A DNA stretch of 64,000 bases from Comamonadaceae bacterium (GCA_027490925.1 JAIXXF010000038.1:1-64000); one strand, 5' to 3'; counted from the stretch's first letter, positions 20,613 to 33,044 are shown. The notes: generated from the letters alone by a model not told the origin. A program made the numbers and translations.

Positions 20613-21491
20613 ATGCCTCCGCCCCCAGAGACCCCCCCTACCGACGGCCGCGAGCAGCTCGAAGCGATGGAATACACCATCGACGAATTGGCCCGCGCGG
20701 CGAACACCACCGTGCGCAACGTCCGGGCTTACCAAGACCGCGGACTGCTTACCCCGCCCGAGCGGCGCGGTCGGGTGGGCATCTACACCCAGGCGCACCT
20801 CAGCCGACTCAAACTGATCAGCCACCTGCTGGGCCGCGGCTACACGCTGGCCAACGTCCAGGAGCTGTTACAAGCGCTGGTGGACGGCCGCGAACTGCAT
20901 GCGATCCTGGGCCTGGAGAAAGCCATCAACAGCCCCTGGACCACCGAAATGCCGCAGCACTACTCATTTTTGTCGCTGGTGCGGATGTTCGGCAACGCGA
21001 TCAGCATGCCCGCGTTGAACAAGGCGGTGGCCTTGGGACTGCTCGAAACCGAAGGCCTGGGCTACAACTGCCGCTCGCCCAAGCTGTTGGAGGCCGGTGT
21101 GGCTTTTGCCAAGGCAGGGTTCCCTCTGGACGACGTGCTGCGGGTGATCGACTTCGCCCGTCCCTTGCTTCAACAGGTCTCGGACCAGGTGGTGGGCTTG
21201 GCGGTCGGCGAGCTGGACCGCTACGGCGAAGGCAAGCTGCCCCCCGCAGAAGACATGCCGCGCTTGGCAGAAACGATTTGGCACGTCCGGCCGCTGGCGA
21301 TGGTGATGATCGAAGCCGAAATGCGACGCGCGCTGGAACAGTCGGCGACCAAATACCTTGGCGACCGGGTGGCGGCGATCATTGAGCACCTGCGCGAGCA
21401 ACCACCGCCCTTTCCGGTGGTGGTGCCCGAACCCAGTCCGGCAGAAAACACGCCCTCACCAACGCCTGACCCTGCCCAGCCCCTGGGCTGA
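20613..21491 (+). CDS. MerR-family transcriptional regulator
   Basis: 292-residue regulator. A MerR winged-helix DNA-binding domain (MEYTIDELARAANTTVRNVRAYQDRGLLTPPERRGRVGIYTQAHLSRLKLISHLLGRGYTLANVQELLQAL) is followed by a 190-residue C-terminal region with no metal-binding cysteines, so it probably senses an organic molecule. The C-terminal part contains SFLSLVRMFGNAISMPALNKAVALGL, which I do not recognise. ATG at 20613 is used; ATG at 20667, directly before the winged helix, is an equally good start, since neither has a clear Shine-Dalgarno site. Divergence from the hydrolase-SDR fusion suggests that fusion and the PF10118 gene are its targets. Confidence 0.85.
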   Translation: MPPPPETPPTDGREQLEAMEYTIDELARAANTTVRNVRAYQDRGLLTPPERRGRVGIYTQAHLSRLKLISHLLGRGYTLANVQELLQALVDGRELHAILGLEKAINSPWTTEMPQHYSFLSLVRMFGNAISMPALNKAVALGLLETEGLGYNCRSPKLLEAGVAFAKAGFPLDDVLRVIDFARPLLQQVSDQVVGLAVGELDRYGEGKLPPAEDMPRLAETIWHVRPLAMVMIEAEMRRALEQSATKYLGDRVAAIIEHLREQPPPFPVVVPEPSPAENTPSPTPDPAQPLG

Positions 21492-21571
21492 GCAGAGGCG
21501 TCAAATCAGGCTGGAGCGGCCAGAGGGTGGGGAGACCGGGGGGGCTCAAGGCCCGTTCACCCGTTCACCAA

Positions 21572-21634
21572 GTGACGGATTCACAAAAAAAACGGCGGTG
21601 GTGGCCCGATTCAGGTCGGGTGACCGATTTACAA
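21572..21634. repeat. Pair of 15-bp near-identical direct repeats
   Basis: GTGACGGATTCACAA (21572-21586) and GTGACCGATTTACAA (21620-21634) differ at 2 of 15 bases and lie 48 bases apart between merR and coaBC, which converge here. Just upstream GTTCACC occurs twice in tandem. No T-tract hairpin is present. Role unknown. Confidence 0.4.
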
Positions 21635-21647
21635 GGTCTGAGAGGGC

Positions 21648-22862
21648 TCAAGCCCTCGTCCGCTGGGCGATCTCTGCTATCAATAAGCGAGCAAGCGTCA
21701 ACTTGTCGGCCGTGGGCAGCTCACGCGTGCCGTGGGCATCGACCAGCAGCAAGGCGTTGTCGTCGCGGCCAAACGTGGCGGGGCCGATGTTGCCCACCAG
21801 CAGCGGCACACCTTTTCGCTGGCGCTTGACCTGCGCGTTGTGGACGAGGTCTTGGCTTTCTGCCGCAAAACCAACACAAAACAAGCGGCCAGCCGCCGCG
21901 CGGGCGCTGGCGGCCACAGTTGCCAGGATGTCGGTGGTTTCGGCGAATTCAATCGCCGGCGGCACGCCGCTGCCATCTTTTTTTATTTTGTGCTCCGCCG
22001 CGCTGGCAGGCCGCCAATCGGCCACCGCGGCGGTGGCCACCAGCACGTCGGCCCGCTCGGCCTCGGCCAGCACGGCTTGCAGCATGTCTGCCGCCGACGC
22101 CACGTCGACCCGCACGACGCCACGTGGCGTGGGCAAGTGCACCGGCCCAGCCACCAGAGTGACCTCGGCCCCCGCCTCGCGCGCCGCACGTGCGATGGCA
22201 AACCCCATCTTGCCTGACGATCGGTTGGTGATCCCCCTCACTGGGTCGATCGCCTCGTAAGTGGGACCTGCTGTGACCAGCACCCGGCGCCCTGCCAGCC
22301 GCTTGGGCTGAAAGAAAGCGACCAAGTCTTCCAGCAACTCATCGGCCTCCAACATGCGCCCGTCGCCGGTTTCTCCGCAGGCCTGGTCGCCACGGCCCAC
22401 GCCCAGCACGGTGGCACCGTCCGCCCGCAATTGCACGACATTGCGTTGGGTGGCGGGGTGGGCCCACATTTCGCGGTTCATCGCAGGGGCCAACAGCAGC
22501 GGCACGCGGTCCATAGGGCGGGCCAGGCACATCAGGCTCAGCAGGTCGTCCGCCCGGCCGTGCAACAGCTTGGCCATGAAGTCGGCGCTGCAGGGGGCCA
22601 CAAGGATCGCGTCCGCCTCTCTGGACAAATTGATGTGCGGCATGTTGTTGGGCTCGCGCGGGTCCCATTGCGAGCCATACACCGGCCGGTTGGACAGCGC
22701 CTGCAGGGTCACCGGGGTGATGAAATGCTCGGCCGCCTCGGTCATGGCCACCTGAACGGTGGCACCTGCTTTCACCATGGCACGGCAAAGCTCTGCGGCC
22801 TTGTAACAGGCGATGCCCCCACTCAAACCGAGGACGATGTGTTTGCCAGCCAAGTCGGTCAT
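21648..22862 (-). CDS. coaBC: Bifunctional phosphopantothenoylcysteine decarboxylase / phosphopantothenate-cysteine ligase
   Basis: CoaBC (Dfp) carries out two steps of coenzyme A synthesis: ligation of cysteine to phosphopantothenate and decarboxylation to phosphopantetheine. In 404 residues the N-terminal flavoprotein domain shows GKHIVLGLSGGIACYKAAEL, the FMN-site stretch VAPCSADFMAKL, and the substrate motif APAMNREMW; the C-terminal CoaB domain starts GRRVLVTAGPTYEAIDPVRGITNRSSGKMG. The ATG at 22862 is the natural start MTDLAGKHIV. The last codons overlap a GCTA-N9-GAGC repeat. Convergent with merR. Confidence 0.95.
   Translation of the reverse strand: MTDLAGKHIVLGLSGGIACYKAAELCRAMVKAGATVQVAMTEAAEHFITPVTLQALSNRPVYGSQWDPREPNNMPHINLSREADAILVAPCSADFMAKLLHGRADDLLSLMCLARPMDRVPLLLAPAMNREMWAHPATQRNVVQLRADGATVLGVGRGDQACGETGDGRMLEADELLEDLVAFFQPKRLAGRRVLVTAGPTYEAIDPVRGITNRSSGKMGFAIARAAREAGAEVTLVAGPVHLPTPRGVVRVDVASAADMLQAVLAEAERADVLVATAAVADWRPASAAEHKIKKDGSGVPPAIEFAETTDILATVAASARAAAGRLFCVGFAAESQDLVHNAQVKRQRKGVPLLVGNIGPATFGRDDNALLLVDAHGTRELPTADKLTLARLLIAEIAQRTRA
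21676..21692. repeat. Dispersed repeat, GCTA-N9-GAGC
   Basis: GCTATCAATAAGCGAGC inside the last codons of coaBC. It has the same frame as the sites at 47749 and 52795 read on the other strand (GCTA-N9-GAGC). Confidence 0.4.
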
Positions 22863-23200
22863 GCGCGCAATGTAGCAGAGCCCCTGTTGCCCGCACGGCG
22901 AACCGACCCTTGCGCAGACCAAGGTGGTCGCCACGGTGAATCGCGGGTGTTTCAAGCCCTATTGGCGGTAACGCGGTGGCACACCGGGTCGGGCTCCGGA
23001 GAAACACACCCGTGGGTGCAGGACGGTGCCTTCGCAGAGCGGAGAAACGCATGAAACTGCGGTATGCGGGGCGCACTCACCCCCAATGCTGAGGGCCGCA
23101 CACCTGACGCATCGCACCACGCACACCTGCGGTTTGGAAACGCCCGCCCGTGCGGCATCGGCCCGGTCCTTGAAGTCGTTTTGGCAACAGCCCCCCCCTC

Positions 23201-25769
<2,569 letters not shown>

Positions 25770-25837
25770 CGACCGGCGCCGACCGCAGAACGCTCTCCTG
25801 GAACGGTAAAGCTCCAGCAGGCGCGTGATTGATTTGA

Positions 25838-27142
<1,305 letters not shown>

Positions 27143-27181
27143 CACCCTGACTCGCCGCTGGCCCGACCTGCGCTTCAGCCC

Positions 27182-27457
27182 ATGAACCCGCGCTTCATCC
27201 CGGTCGTGCTGCTGCTGCTACTGGCGGTGTTTCATGGCCAGCTCTGGTGGGGCCGCGGCAGCGTGCCGCACGTGACCGAGCTGCGCCAGCAAATCGACCT
27301 CCAAAAAGCCAGCAACGCCGACGCCAAACGGGCCAACGAGCGGCTGGCCTCGGAGGTTCGCAACCTCAAAGAAGGCATGGAGATGGTTGAGGCGCGCGCC
27401 CGGCAGGAATTGGGCATGGTCAAGCCCCACGAGATCTTTGTGCAGATCTCCAAATGA
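27182..27457 (+). CDS. ftsB: Cell division protein FtsB
   Basis: Small bitopic divisome protein of 91 residues that bridges FtsL and FtsQ. One N-terminal membrane helix (FIPVVLLLLLAVFHGQLWWGRGSV) is followed by the periplasmic coiled coil ELRQQIDLQKASNADAKRANERLASEVRNLKEGMEMVEARARQELGMVKPHEIFVQI; the ARQELGMVKPHEIFVQI end is the classical FtsB/DivIC signature. It lies 39 bases after eno, a conserved pairing in gamma- and betaproteobacteria. Confidence 0.95.
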   Translation: MNPRFIPVVLLLLLAVFHGQLWWGRGSVPHVTELRQQIDLQKASNADAKRANERLASEVRNLKEGMEMVEARARQELGMVKPHEIFVQISK

Positions 27458-27528
27458 CCGCCCCCTTCTTGCGCACCGCCGTCATCGCCAGCCTTCACGG
27501 TCGGCCGCTGCGTACGCGCTGAACCGAC

Positions 27529-28134
27529 ATGCCTGAAGCTTGGTTCACTGACGCGTTTGTGCTCTGGGGCTCGCCCACCAGCTGGCTGGAACTGGTGGCG
27601 TTCGCCCTGGCTTTGGCGATGGTCGGCTGCAACATCCGCGAAATCCATTGGGGCTGGCCGCTCGCGGCCGTGACCTCGGTGATGTATTTCGGTCTTTTTT
27701 GGCGCAGCAAGATCTACGGCGATGCGGCGCTGCAGGTGGTGTTCGCCGCCATGGCCGTCTGGGGCTGGGCCCAGTGGCTGGGTGGCAGACGCGGCGACGG
27801 CTGCCTATTGCGGGTCGCACGGCTGGGCACACGGGGTATGGCCACAGCCGTGGCGAGCGGCGCGGTGCTGTGGCTGTGCATCGGCCTGTTCCTGCGCCAC
27901 CAGACCGACTCCGATGTGCCATGGTGGGACGCTTTTCCCACAGCCGTGAGCCTGGTGGGCCAGTACCTGCTGGGGCGCAAGTACCTTGAAAACTGGCTCG
28001 CCTGGATAGCGGTGAACACCGTGAGCGCGGGCCTATTCGCATTCAAGGGCTTGTGGCTGACCCTGCTGCTCTACAGCCTATTCGCCGTGCTCAGCGTGGT
28101 TGGCTGGCGTGCATGGCGCCAGCGCCTCGAATGA
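27529..28134 (+). CDS. pnuC: Nicotinamide riboside transporter PnuC
   Basis: Membrane transporter for nicotinamide riboside (NAD precursor), 201 residues, about seven hydrophobic helices. Recognised by the PnuC pattern: WLELVAFALALAMVGCNIREIHWGWPLAAVTSVMYFGLFWRSKIYGDAALQVVFAAMAVWGWAQW in the N half and DAFPTAVSLVGQYLLGRKYLENWLAWIAVNTVSAGLFAFKGLWLTLLLYSLFAVLSVVGW in the C half, where the conserved W(E/L)NW..W...N motif shapes the binding pocket. Its stop overlaps the NadR-like kinase by four bases (ATGA), so uptake and phosphorylation appear to be coupled. Confidence 0.93.
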   Translation: MPEAWFTDAFVLWGSPTSWLELVAFALALAMVGCNIREIHWGWPLAAVTSVMYFGLFWRSKIYGDAALQVVFAAMAVWGWAQWLGGRRGDGCLLRVARLGTRGMATAVASGAVLWLCIGLFLRHQTDSDVPWWDAFPTAVSLVGQYLLGRKYLENWLAWIAVNTVSAGLFAFKGLWLTLLLYSLFAVLSVVGWRAWRQRLE

Positions 28135-28778
28135 GCCCACCGACCCGGCTGCGCGTGGCGCTGCTGGGGGCCGAGAGCACAGGCAAAAGCCAGCTCGCCC
28201 AAGACCTGGCGGAACACGCACGAACGAATCAGTGGCGCGTCGCGTTGGTCCCTGAGCACCTGCGGCTGTGGTGCGAAACCCATGGCCGCACGCCCAGGGC
28301 CGACGAGCAATGGGGCATTGCCGAAGCGCACCGCCAGCACATCGACGCGCACACCGACTGCGACTGGTTGATCGCCGACACCACCCCGCTGATGGTGGCG
28401 GTTTACAGCGACCTCCTGTTCCAAGACCTGTCGCTCTACCCGATGGCGCTTGACCACCTGATGGGTTTTGACCGCATCCTGGTGACCGGGTTGGACCTGC
28501 CTTGGGTGGCCGACGGAGTGCAACGCGACGGCCCCCATGTGCGCGGGCCGGTGGACCAACGGCTGCGCGCCGCATTGGAAAGTCGTGGACTTCGTTACCA
28601 GGTGGTGTATGGATTCGGCCCGCAACGCCTGGCCGCCGCGCTGCGTGGACTGGCGACTGGGTCACAGGCGGGCGATGGCCGCGCCGTGGCATGGCAGTGC
28701 GCGAACTGCAGTGACCCAGACTGCGAACACCGGCTGTTCACCCAGCTGGTACGGCAGCGGCGCTCATTGAACGGCTGA
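28131..28778 (+). CDS. NadR-like ATP-binding protein (ribosylnicotinamide kinase-type)
   Basis: 215-residue P-loop protein. Walker A is VALLGAESTGKSQLAQDLAEH at about residues 10-27, followed by an acidic strand WLIADTTPLMVAVYSDLLF and a kinase lid, as in the C-terminal kinase domain of NadR. Being coupled to pnuC, it probably traps nicotinamide riboside as NMN. There is no NadR-type N-terminal nucleotidyltransferase or helix-turn-helix. The C-terminus carries an unusual CxxCxxxxCxH cluster (CANCSDPDCEH), which may bind a metal. ATG at 28131 is chosen from the 4-base overlap; an earlier in-frame ATG at 28053 lies deep in pnuC. Its 3' end overlaps hslO by 15 bases. Confidence 0.82.
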   Translation: MSPPTRLRVALLGAESTGKSQLAQDLAEHARTNQWRVALVPEHLRLWCETHGRTPRADEQWGIAEAHRQHIDAHTDCDWLIADTTPLMVAVYSDLLFQDLSLYPMALDHLMGFDRILVTGLDLPWVADGVQRDGPHVRGPVDQRLRAALESRGLRYQVVYGFGPQRLAAALRGLATGSQAGDGRAVAWQCANCSDPDCEHRLFTQLVRQRRSLNG

Positions 28779-29780
28779 ACTGCCTGGGGCCTGATCGCCG
28801 GCGTCGGTGAACAGCTGCGCCGCGTCGATCGCATCGAACCAGTAGTACTGACCGCAAAAATCGCAGCCTACCTCGATGTCGCCGCGCTCGGCGATGATGG
28901 ACTCCGCCTCTTCGGAGCCGAGGCTGCGAATCATGTTGCCCACCCGGGCACGGCTGCATGTACAGGCAAAGCGCGGGCCGATGTCCGCGTCTTGCGGGGC
29001 GAGGCGCAAGACCTGCTCCTCCCAAAACAACCGCCGCAAAATGGTGTCAACGTCTAAGGTCAACAGCTCTTCCCGCTGCAAGCTCGCCGCCAGGAGCGAT
29101 ATGCGGTTGTAATGCTCGTTCAACCCGATCTCGTCTTCGTTGGCTTGGTTGATCACCACCCCATCCAGCCCCGGCGTTTTGCCCTGGCCTTCGAGGTTGC
29201 GCTCACCCTGAACTGGCAGGCGCTGGATCAGCAAGCCCGCGGCCACCCGGTCGTCGGCTGCCAGAACCAGCGTGGTATCGAGCTGCTCGCTTTGCAGCAT
29301 GTAGTGCTCCAGCACTTCGCTGAGTCGCTCGATCTTCTCGCCTCGATCGTCGAACATCGGTACCACGCCTTGGTAAGGCTGCTGACCGGGAAACTTGGCT
29401 TTCGGGTCGAGCGTGATCGCGCAACGGCCCTGGTTGTTTGCGTTCACCAAGTCGCTCAGTTGGGCGCCGGGCGGCAGGTCGCCCACCACCTTGGCCGTGG
29501 CGCGCAGGCTGAGGTCGTGCTGCACTTCCACCACCGCCACCTTGACAGGCCCATCGCCAAACACCTGCAACACCAGGGCCCCATCGAACCGGATGCTGGA
29601 CTGCATCAGCGCGGCGGCGGCCACCATCTCACCCAACATGTCACGCACCGGCTCGGGGTATGCCTCCGCATTGGGGTTGCTGTGGCGGCGGCGCAGGATC
29701 TCTTGCCAGGCGTCGGTCAGCCGGACCACCATGCCGCGAACCGGCAGGCCATCGAACAAGAATTTGTGCAATTCGGACAT
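28764..29780 (-). CDS. hslO: 33 kDa chaperonin Hsp33
   Basis: Redox-activated holdase that protects proteins during oxidative stress. 338 residues with the core fold (MSELHKFLFDGLPVRGMVVRLTDAW, MLGEMVAAAALMQSSIRFDGALVLQVFGDGPVKVAVVEVQ) and the C-terminal zinc switch: CTC at 273-275 and CDFC at 306-309, the CxC/CxxC pairs that release zinc and form disulfides when oxidised. It begins 3 bases after the gamma-carbonic anhydrase gene and is probably cotranscribed with it. Its 3' end overlaps the converging NadR-like gene. Confidence 0.96.
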   Translation of the reverse strand: MSELHKFLFDGLPVRGMVVRLTDAWQEILRRRHSNPNAEAYPEPVRDMLGEMVAAAALMQSSIRFDGALVLQVFGDGPVKVAVVEVQHDLSLRATAKVVGDLPPGAQLSDLVNANNQGRCAITLDPKAKFPGQQPYQGVVPMFDDRGEKIERLSEVLEHYMLQSEQLDTTLVLAADDRVAAGLLIQRLPVQGERNLEGQGKTPGLDGVVINQANEDEIGLNEHYNRISLLAASLQREELLTLDVDTILRRLFWEEQVLRLAPQDADIGPRFACTCSRARVGNMIRSLGSEEAESIIAERGDIEVGCDFCGQYYWFDAIDAAQLFTDAGDQAPGSSAVQ

Positions 29781-29783
29781 GCG

Positions 29784-30308
29784 TCAGCCCAGCTGGCGGA
29801 GTGCGGCGCGGTAGCGGCGGGCGTTGTCAATGTAGTGCTGAGCGCTGGCGCGCAAGCCCGCCATTTGCTCGGGCGTGAGCTGGCGCACCACCTTGGCAGG
29901 ACTGCCCAGGATCATGGAGCCGTCGGGGAACTCTTTGCCCTCCGTCACCAAGGCCCCCGCGCCGACCAAGCAGTTTTTGCCGATCTTGGCGCCGTTCAGC
30001 ACCACCGCGCCAATGCCAATCAGCGACTCGTCACCAATGGTGCAGCCATGCAGCATGACTTGGTGCCCCACGGTCACGTTCTCGCCCACCACCAGCGGCA
30101 CACCCACATCGGCGTGCAACACGCTGAGGTCCTGGATGTTGCTGCCCCGGCCGATGCGAATGGCCTCGGTGTCCCCACGGATCACAGTGCCAAACCAGAC
30201 GCTGACGTCCTCGGCGAGCGAGACCTGTCCGATCACCTGCGCGCTGTCTGCCACCCAGGCGCCATCGGCCAGCTGTGGCGCGACGCCACCGAGTTCGTAA
30301 ATCGCCAT
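29784..30308 (-). CDS. Gamma-carbonic anhydrase family protein (YrdA/CaiE-like)
   Basis: 174-residue left-handed beta-helix protein with repeating hexapeptides ([76 protein letters not shown]). The three His ligands of the gamma class are visible in VLHAD and [10 protein letters not shown]. YrdA-like proteins in many bacteria are housekeeping and not proven carbonic anhydrases. The start at 30308 ([12 protein letters not shown]) is natural; the frame extends further upstream without support. Cotranscribed with hslO; divergent from the DUF455 gene with only 39 bases between starts. Confidence 0.9.
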   Translation of the reverse strand: MAIYELGGVAPQLADGAWVADSAQVIGQVSLAEDVSVWFGTVIRGDTEAIRIGRGSNIQDLSVLHADVGVPLVVGENVTVGHQVMLHGCTIGDESLIGIGAVVLNGAKIGKNCLVGAGALVTEGKEFPDGSMILGSPAKVVRQLTPEQMAGLRASAQHYIDNARRYRAALRQLG

Positions 30309-30333
30309 GCGCGCGGCCCCCACTGCTGAAAAT

Positions 30334-30345
30334 CTACAATTGTAG
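30334..30345. promoter_or_regulatory. Perfect palindrome CTACAATTGTAG between divergent starts
   Basis: 12-bp palindrome in the 39-base spacer between the gamma-carbonic anhydrase and DUF455 starts. Both strands read TACAAT inside it (30336-30341 on plus, 30338-30343 on minus), each a good -10 element, so it may be two overlapping divergent promoters or an operator. Neither has an obvious -35. Confidence 0.5.
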
Positions 30346-30347
30346 GG

Positions 30348-31154
30348 ATGGAGATGCGTGCACAGGCCCTGGCGGTCTTCCAAACCACCAATTTGGCGCA
30401 AAAAGTGGCTCTGGCCCTCGATTTTTTTCGCGATTCAGCTACAAATTCAATAGCAATTTGCGGACCCAACCTGATCGGCCAGCGGCCAGGCCGCCCGGCC
30501 TTGCCACGCTTGGTGGCACCCAGCAACGTGGCGCACCGATCACCGGCCCACCCGGCGGGCCTCGCGGCCCTGTTGCACGCCATCGCACACATTGAGCTCA
30601 ACGCCATCGACTTGGCGCTGGACGCGGTGTGGCGCTTTGACGGACTGCCCGACGCCTACTACCGCGACTGGGCCCGGGTCGCGAGCGAAGAGGCGCTGCA
30701 CTTTTCACTGCTGCGCGAGCACCTGCACAGCCTGCCGCACGACGGCACCCCCTGGGACTACGGCAGCTTCGACGCCCACGACGGGCTTTGGGCCATGTGC
30801 GAACGCACCGCTCACGACGTGGTGGCCCGCATGGCGCTGGTGCCGCGCACACTGGAGGCGCGCGGCTTGGACGCCTCGCCCCGCATCCAGGCGAGGCTTC
30901 GGGCTGTAGGGGGCGCCGCGGCACTGCGTGCAGTGGACATCCTCGATGTGATCCTTCGCGACGAGGTGGGCCACGTGGCGGTCGGCAACCGCTGGTACCG
31001 ATGGCTGTGCGAGCGCGATGGCCTTGATCCGGTGGCCCACTACCGTCGGCTGCGCCGGGAGCACCGAGCGCCGCCATTGGTCCCGCCGTTCAACCTGCCC
31101 GCCAGGCGTGCGGCCGGGTTCACCGAGGACGAACTGGCCGAACTGGCAGGCTGA
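30348..31154 (+). CDS. DUF455 ferritin-like protein
   Basis: 268-residue protein of the DUF455 family, a ferritin-like diiron fold related to MiaE. Helical ligand motifs include [49 protein letters not shown] (ExxH pairs) and [22 protein letters not shown]. Function of the family is unknown. The segment [24 protein letters not shown] coincides with an AT-rich dispersed repeat at 30438, so part of the N-terminus looks like a repeat inserted in frame. ATG at 30348 or 30354 possible; AGGG fits the second better, while a -10 at 30336 would make the first almost leaderless. Confidence 0.82.
   Translation: MEMRAQALAVFQTTNLAQKVALALDFFRDSATNSIAICGPNLIGQRPGRPALPRLVAPSNVAHRSPAHPAGLAALLHAIAHIELNAIDLALDAVWRFDGLPDAYYRDWARVASEEALHFSLLREHLHSLPHDGTPWDYGSFDAHDGLWAMCERTAHDVVARMALVPRTLEARGLDASPRIQARLRAVGGAAALRAVDILDVILRDEVGHVAVGNRWYRWLCERDGLDPVAHYRRLRREHRAPPLVPPFNLPARRAAGFTEDELAELAG
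30438..30454. repeat. Dispersed repeat, GCTA-N9-TAGC (in DUF455 gene)
   Basis: GCTACAAATTCAATAGC in an AT-rich island of an otherwise GC-rich gene, preceded by a run of seven T residues. Same format as sites at 11551, 11582 and 59290. Confidence 0.55.
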
Positions 31155-31270
31155 CGCGGGCGCTTTCGAAACCCCATCGGCAGAAATGAGCCACCGGGTC
31201 GGGTCAAATCCGTCGATGGTGCAGGCGGCAGTGTTTTGACAATCAGGGCATCGCTCCTGTTGCCTGCCCC

Positions 31271-31939
31271 GTGACACCTCAGCCTCTCATCGACAACGTT
31301 GTTGCCCGCGCCGAAGCTCAGACGGCCCGCGGGTCTGTGGCGATCTTGAGGCAAGCGATCGTGAACGCCGACCGGCGCGTCCAGGGCCACGAATGGCGGT
31401 CCCCCGCCACATTGGTCGACCACCACCCTCACGCCAGCAACGGCTGGTTGGAACAGGCGTTGCGGCGGCTGAAACCCTCCCCTTCGCTGGATCCGCCGAC
31501 AAGCCACAGCGGTCACCCGGTGTTCCTGCCCATTGGCCCGGCACAGGCCGTCCAACTCGCCGATCATTACCCCCCGAGCAACCCGCACCTGCCTCGGTGG
31601 GTGGCGCAAATCGCGCCCTTGGCCCATGGCGCCGCGTCAGCGGTCACCGAAACGCTACACGCCTTGAAAGCCCGAGGGATTGGGCTCGCCTTCGACCACT
31701 CGGTGCTGACACCAGCCTACGCGGCGTGGATGCCCCTGGCGGACTACATACGTCTGGATGTGAGGCAGTGGCCTGCTGGCGATTTCGAACGCTGGGCTTG
31801 CTTTGCGCAAACCTACAGCCGGGCCCAACTGATCGCCACTCGGGTGGCCAATCCGGAGGACGTGGTCCGGATGACGGGCTACGGCATCGCCTTGCTGCAA
31901 GGCGACTGGCTGTCACCGCCCCGCCTGCTACAGGATTGA
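31271..31939 (+). CDS. Degenerate EAL-domain protein
   Basis: 222-residue protein resembling the EAL half of YuxH/HDOD-type signalling proteins: AILRQAIVNADRRVQGHEW at the N-terminus, then HALKARGIGLAFDHSVLTPAYAAWMPLADYIRLDVRQWPAGDF and the closing VRMTGYGIALLQGDWLSPP. The catalytic features are lost: EAL reads EWR, the DDFG Asp pair is DHSV, the Lys of IKID is Arg (IRLD) and the AEGVE Glu is missing (ATRVA). It is therefore expected to bind rather than hydrolyse c-di-GMP, or neither. It ends 6 bases before the arsS gene on the opposite strand. Confidence 0.6.
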   Translation: MTPQPLIDNVVARAEAQTARGSVAILRQAIVNADRRVQGHEWRSPATLVDHHPHASNGWLEQALRRLKPSPSLDPPTSHSGHPVFLPIGPAQAVQLADHYPPSNPHLPRWVAQIAPLAHGAASAVTETLHALKARGIGLAFDHSVLTPAYAAWMPLADYIRLDVRQWPAGDFERWACFAQTYSRAQLIATRVANPEDVVRMTGYGIALLQGDWLSPPRLLQD

Positions 31940-31945
31940 ACCCGG

Positions 31946-32971
31946 TCAAGCCGCGGTGGTACCGCCACAGGAAGACCCCGCCCCGGCCGTGCAACCCAAG
32001 CAATGCGCGGCAAAGCGGATGTCACGGTGCAGCCAACGGTCGAAATCAAAGTTGTACAAACTGGCCGGCTGGTCTCCAGACATGATGCGCATCTCCAACA
32101 TCTGGTTGAAGTCGCAGTCGTACAGGGAGCCGTCGTGTCCAACGCTGATGATGTTGCGGCACATCACACCCCGTGCCGCCTCTGGGTTGAAGGCACCCAG
32201 CAACTTGTCCATGTAGCTGTCGTACTGGCCGCTCTTTTTCAGATGCAGCTTGAATCGGTTGATGGGCATGTTGGTGATGGTGAACAACTGATTGAACACG
32301 ATCCCGAACCGCTGCTGCAATTCACGCTTGTAGTCGGCCTCTAGGGTGGACTGGGCCGCTGGCAGGTAGGGCCCCACCGGGTTGTACACCAAGTTGAGTT
32401 TCAGACCGGTGCCCTCCACCCCGTAGCCCAGCGCGTTGAGCTGCTGCAGGCCTTGGATGCTCTTCTGGAACACGCCGTTGCCGCGCTGGGCGTCAGTGAA
32501 GAACTCTTGGTAATAGGGCAATGACGACACCACCTCGCAGCGGTGTTTGGCAAAAAATGCAGGCAAGTAGGCTTTAGAGGCCTGGGTCCGTGGGTGGCCG
32601 TCAAAGGTCACCGTCAGGTTGTGCCGCACCATCACATGACGCCCCATCCCCACCGCGGTTTCAACCAGCCAGTCGAAGTCGTCGTGCAGTTCGGGCGCGC
32701 CCCCGGTCAAGTCCAGGTTTTTGATTTGAGGGTACTGCGCCAACAGGGCCACGCAACGCTCCACGCCTTCGCGGGGCAGCGCCTCGGTTCGGGTGGGCGA
32801 CGAGTCCACATGGCAGTGGCGGCAGACCTGGTTGCACATGCGCGTCAAGTTGATCTGCAAGGTGTCGATCGCCAGCGGGGTCAATTTCAACTGGTGGCGT
32901 GCGAGCACCGCCTCAAAGTCGTGGCGCTCGTCTTCTTGTGGCGCAAGTTGGATCGGGATGGTGGCGTTCAT
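31946..32971 (-). CDS. arsS: ArsS-type radical SAM enzyme (arsenosugar biosynthesis)
   Basis: 341-residue radical SAM enzyme matching the ArsS family (radical SAM/Cys-rich protein), which transfers a 5'-deoxyadenosyl group to a methylated arsenic species. The [4Fe-4S] cluster site is Cys46-Cys50-Cys53 (NLTRMCNQVCRHCHVD); LDLTGGAPELHDDFDWLV follows, and the C-terminal domain contains the conserved FNQLFTITNMPINRF and MCRNIISVGHDGSLYDCDFNQML. The C-terminus ends in a Cys cluster (Cys324, Cys327, Cys335: HCLGCTAGAGSSCGG) of the type that contains selenocysteine in some relatives. Start ATG 32971; no family sequence further upstream. Last gene of a minus-strand operon. Confidence 0.88.
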   Translation of the reverse strand: MNATIPIQLAPQEDERHDFEAVLARHQLKLTPLAIDTLQINLTRMCNQVCRHCHVDSSPTRTEALPREGVERCVALLAQYPQIKNLDLTGGAPELHDDFDWLVETAVGMGRHVMVRHNLTVTFDGHPRTQASKAYLPAFFAKHRCEVVSSLPYYQEFFTDAQRGNGVFQKSIQGLQQLNALGYGVEGTGLKLNLVYNPVGPYLPAAQSTLEADYKRELQQRFGIVFNQLFTITNMPINRFKLHLKKSGQYDSYMDKLLGAFNPEAARGVMCRNIISVGHDGSLYDCDFNQMLEMRIMSGDQPASLYNFDFDRWLHRDIRFAAHCLGCTAGAGSSCGGTTAA

Positions 32972-33044
32972 GCGGGCGGCGCAAACAGGCGATTGGGGGG
33001 TTGAGGGATGTGTCGGACCCAACAAACGGGCCCGGTAGAGATTG

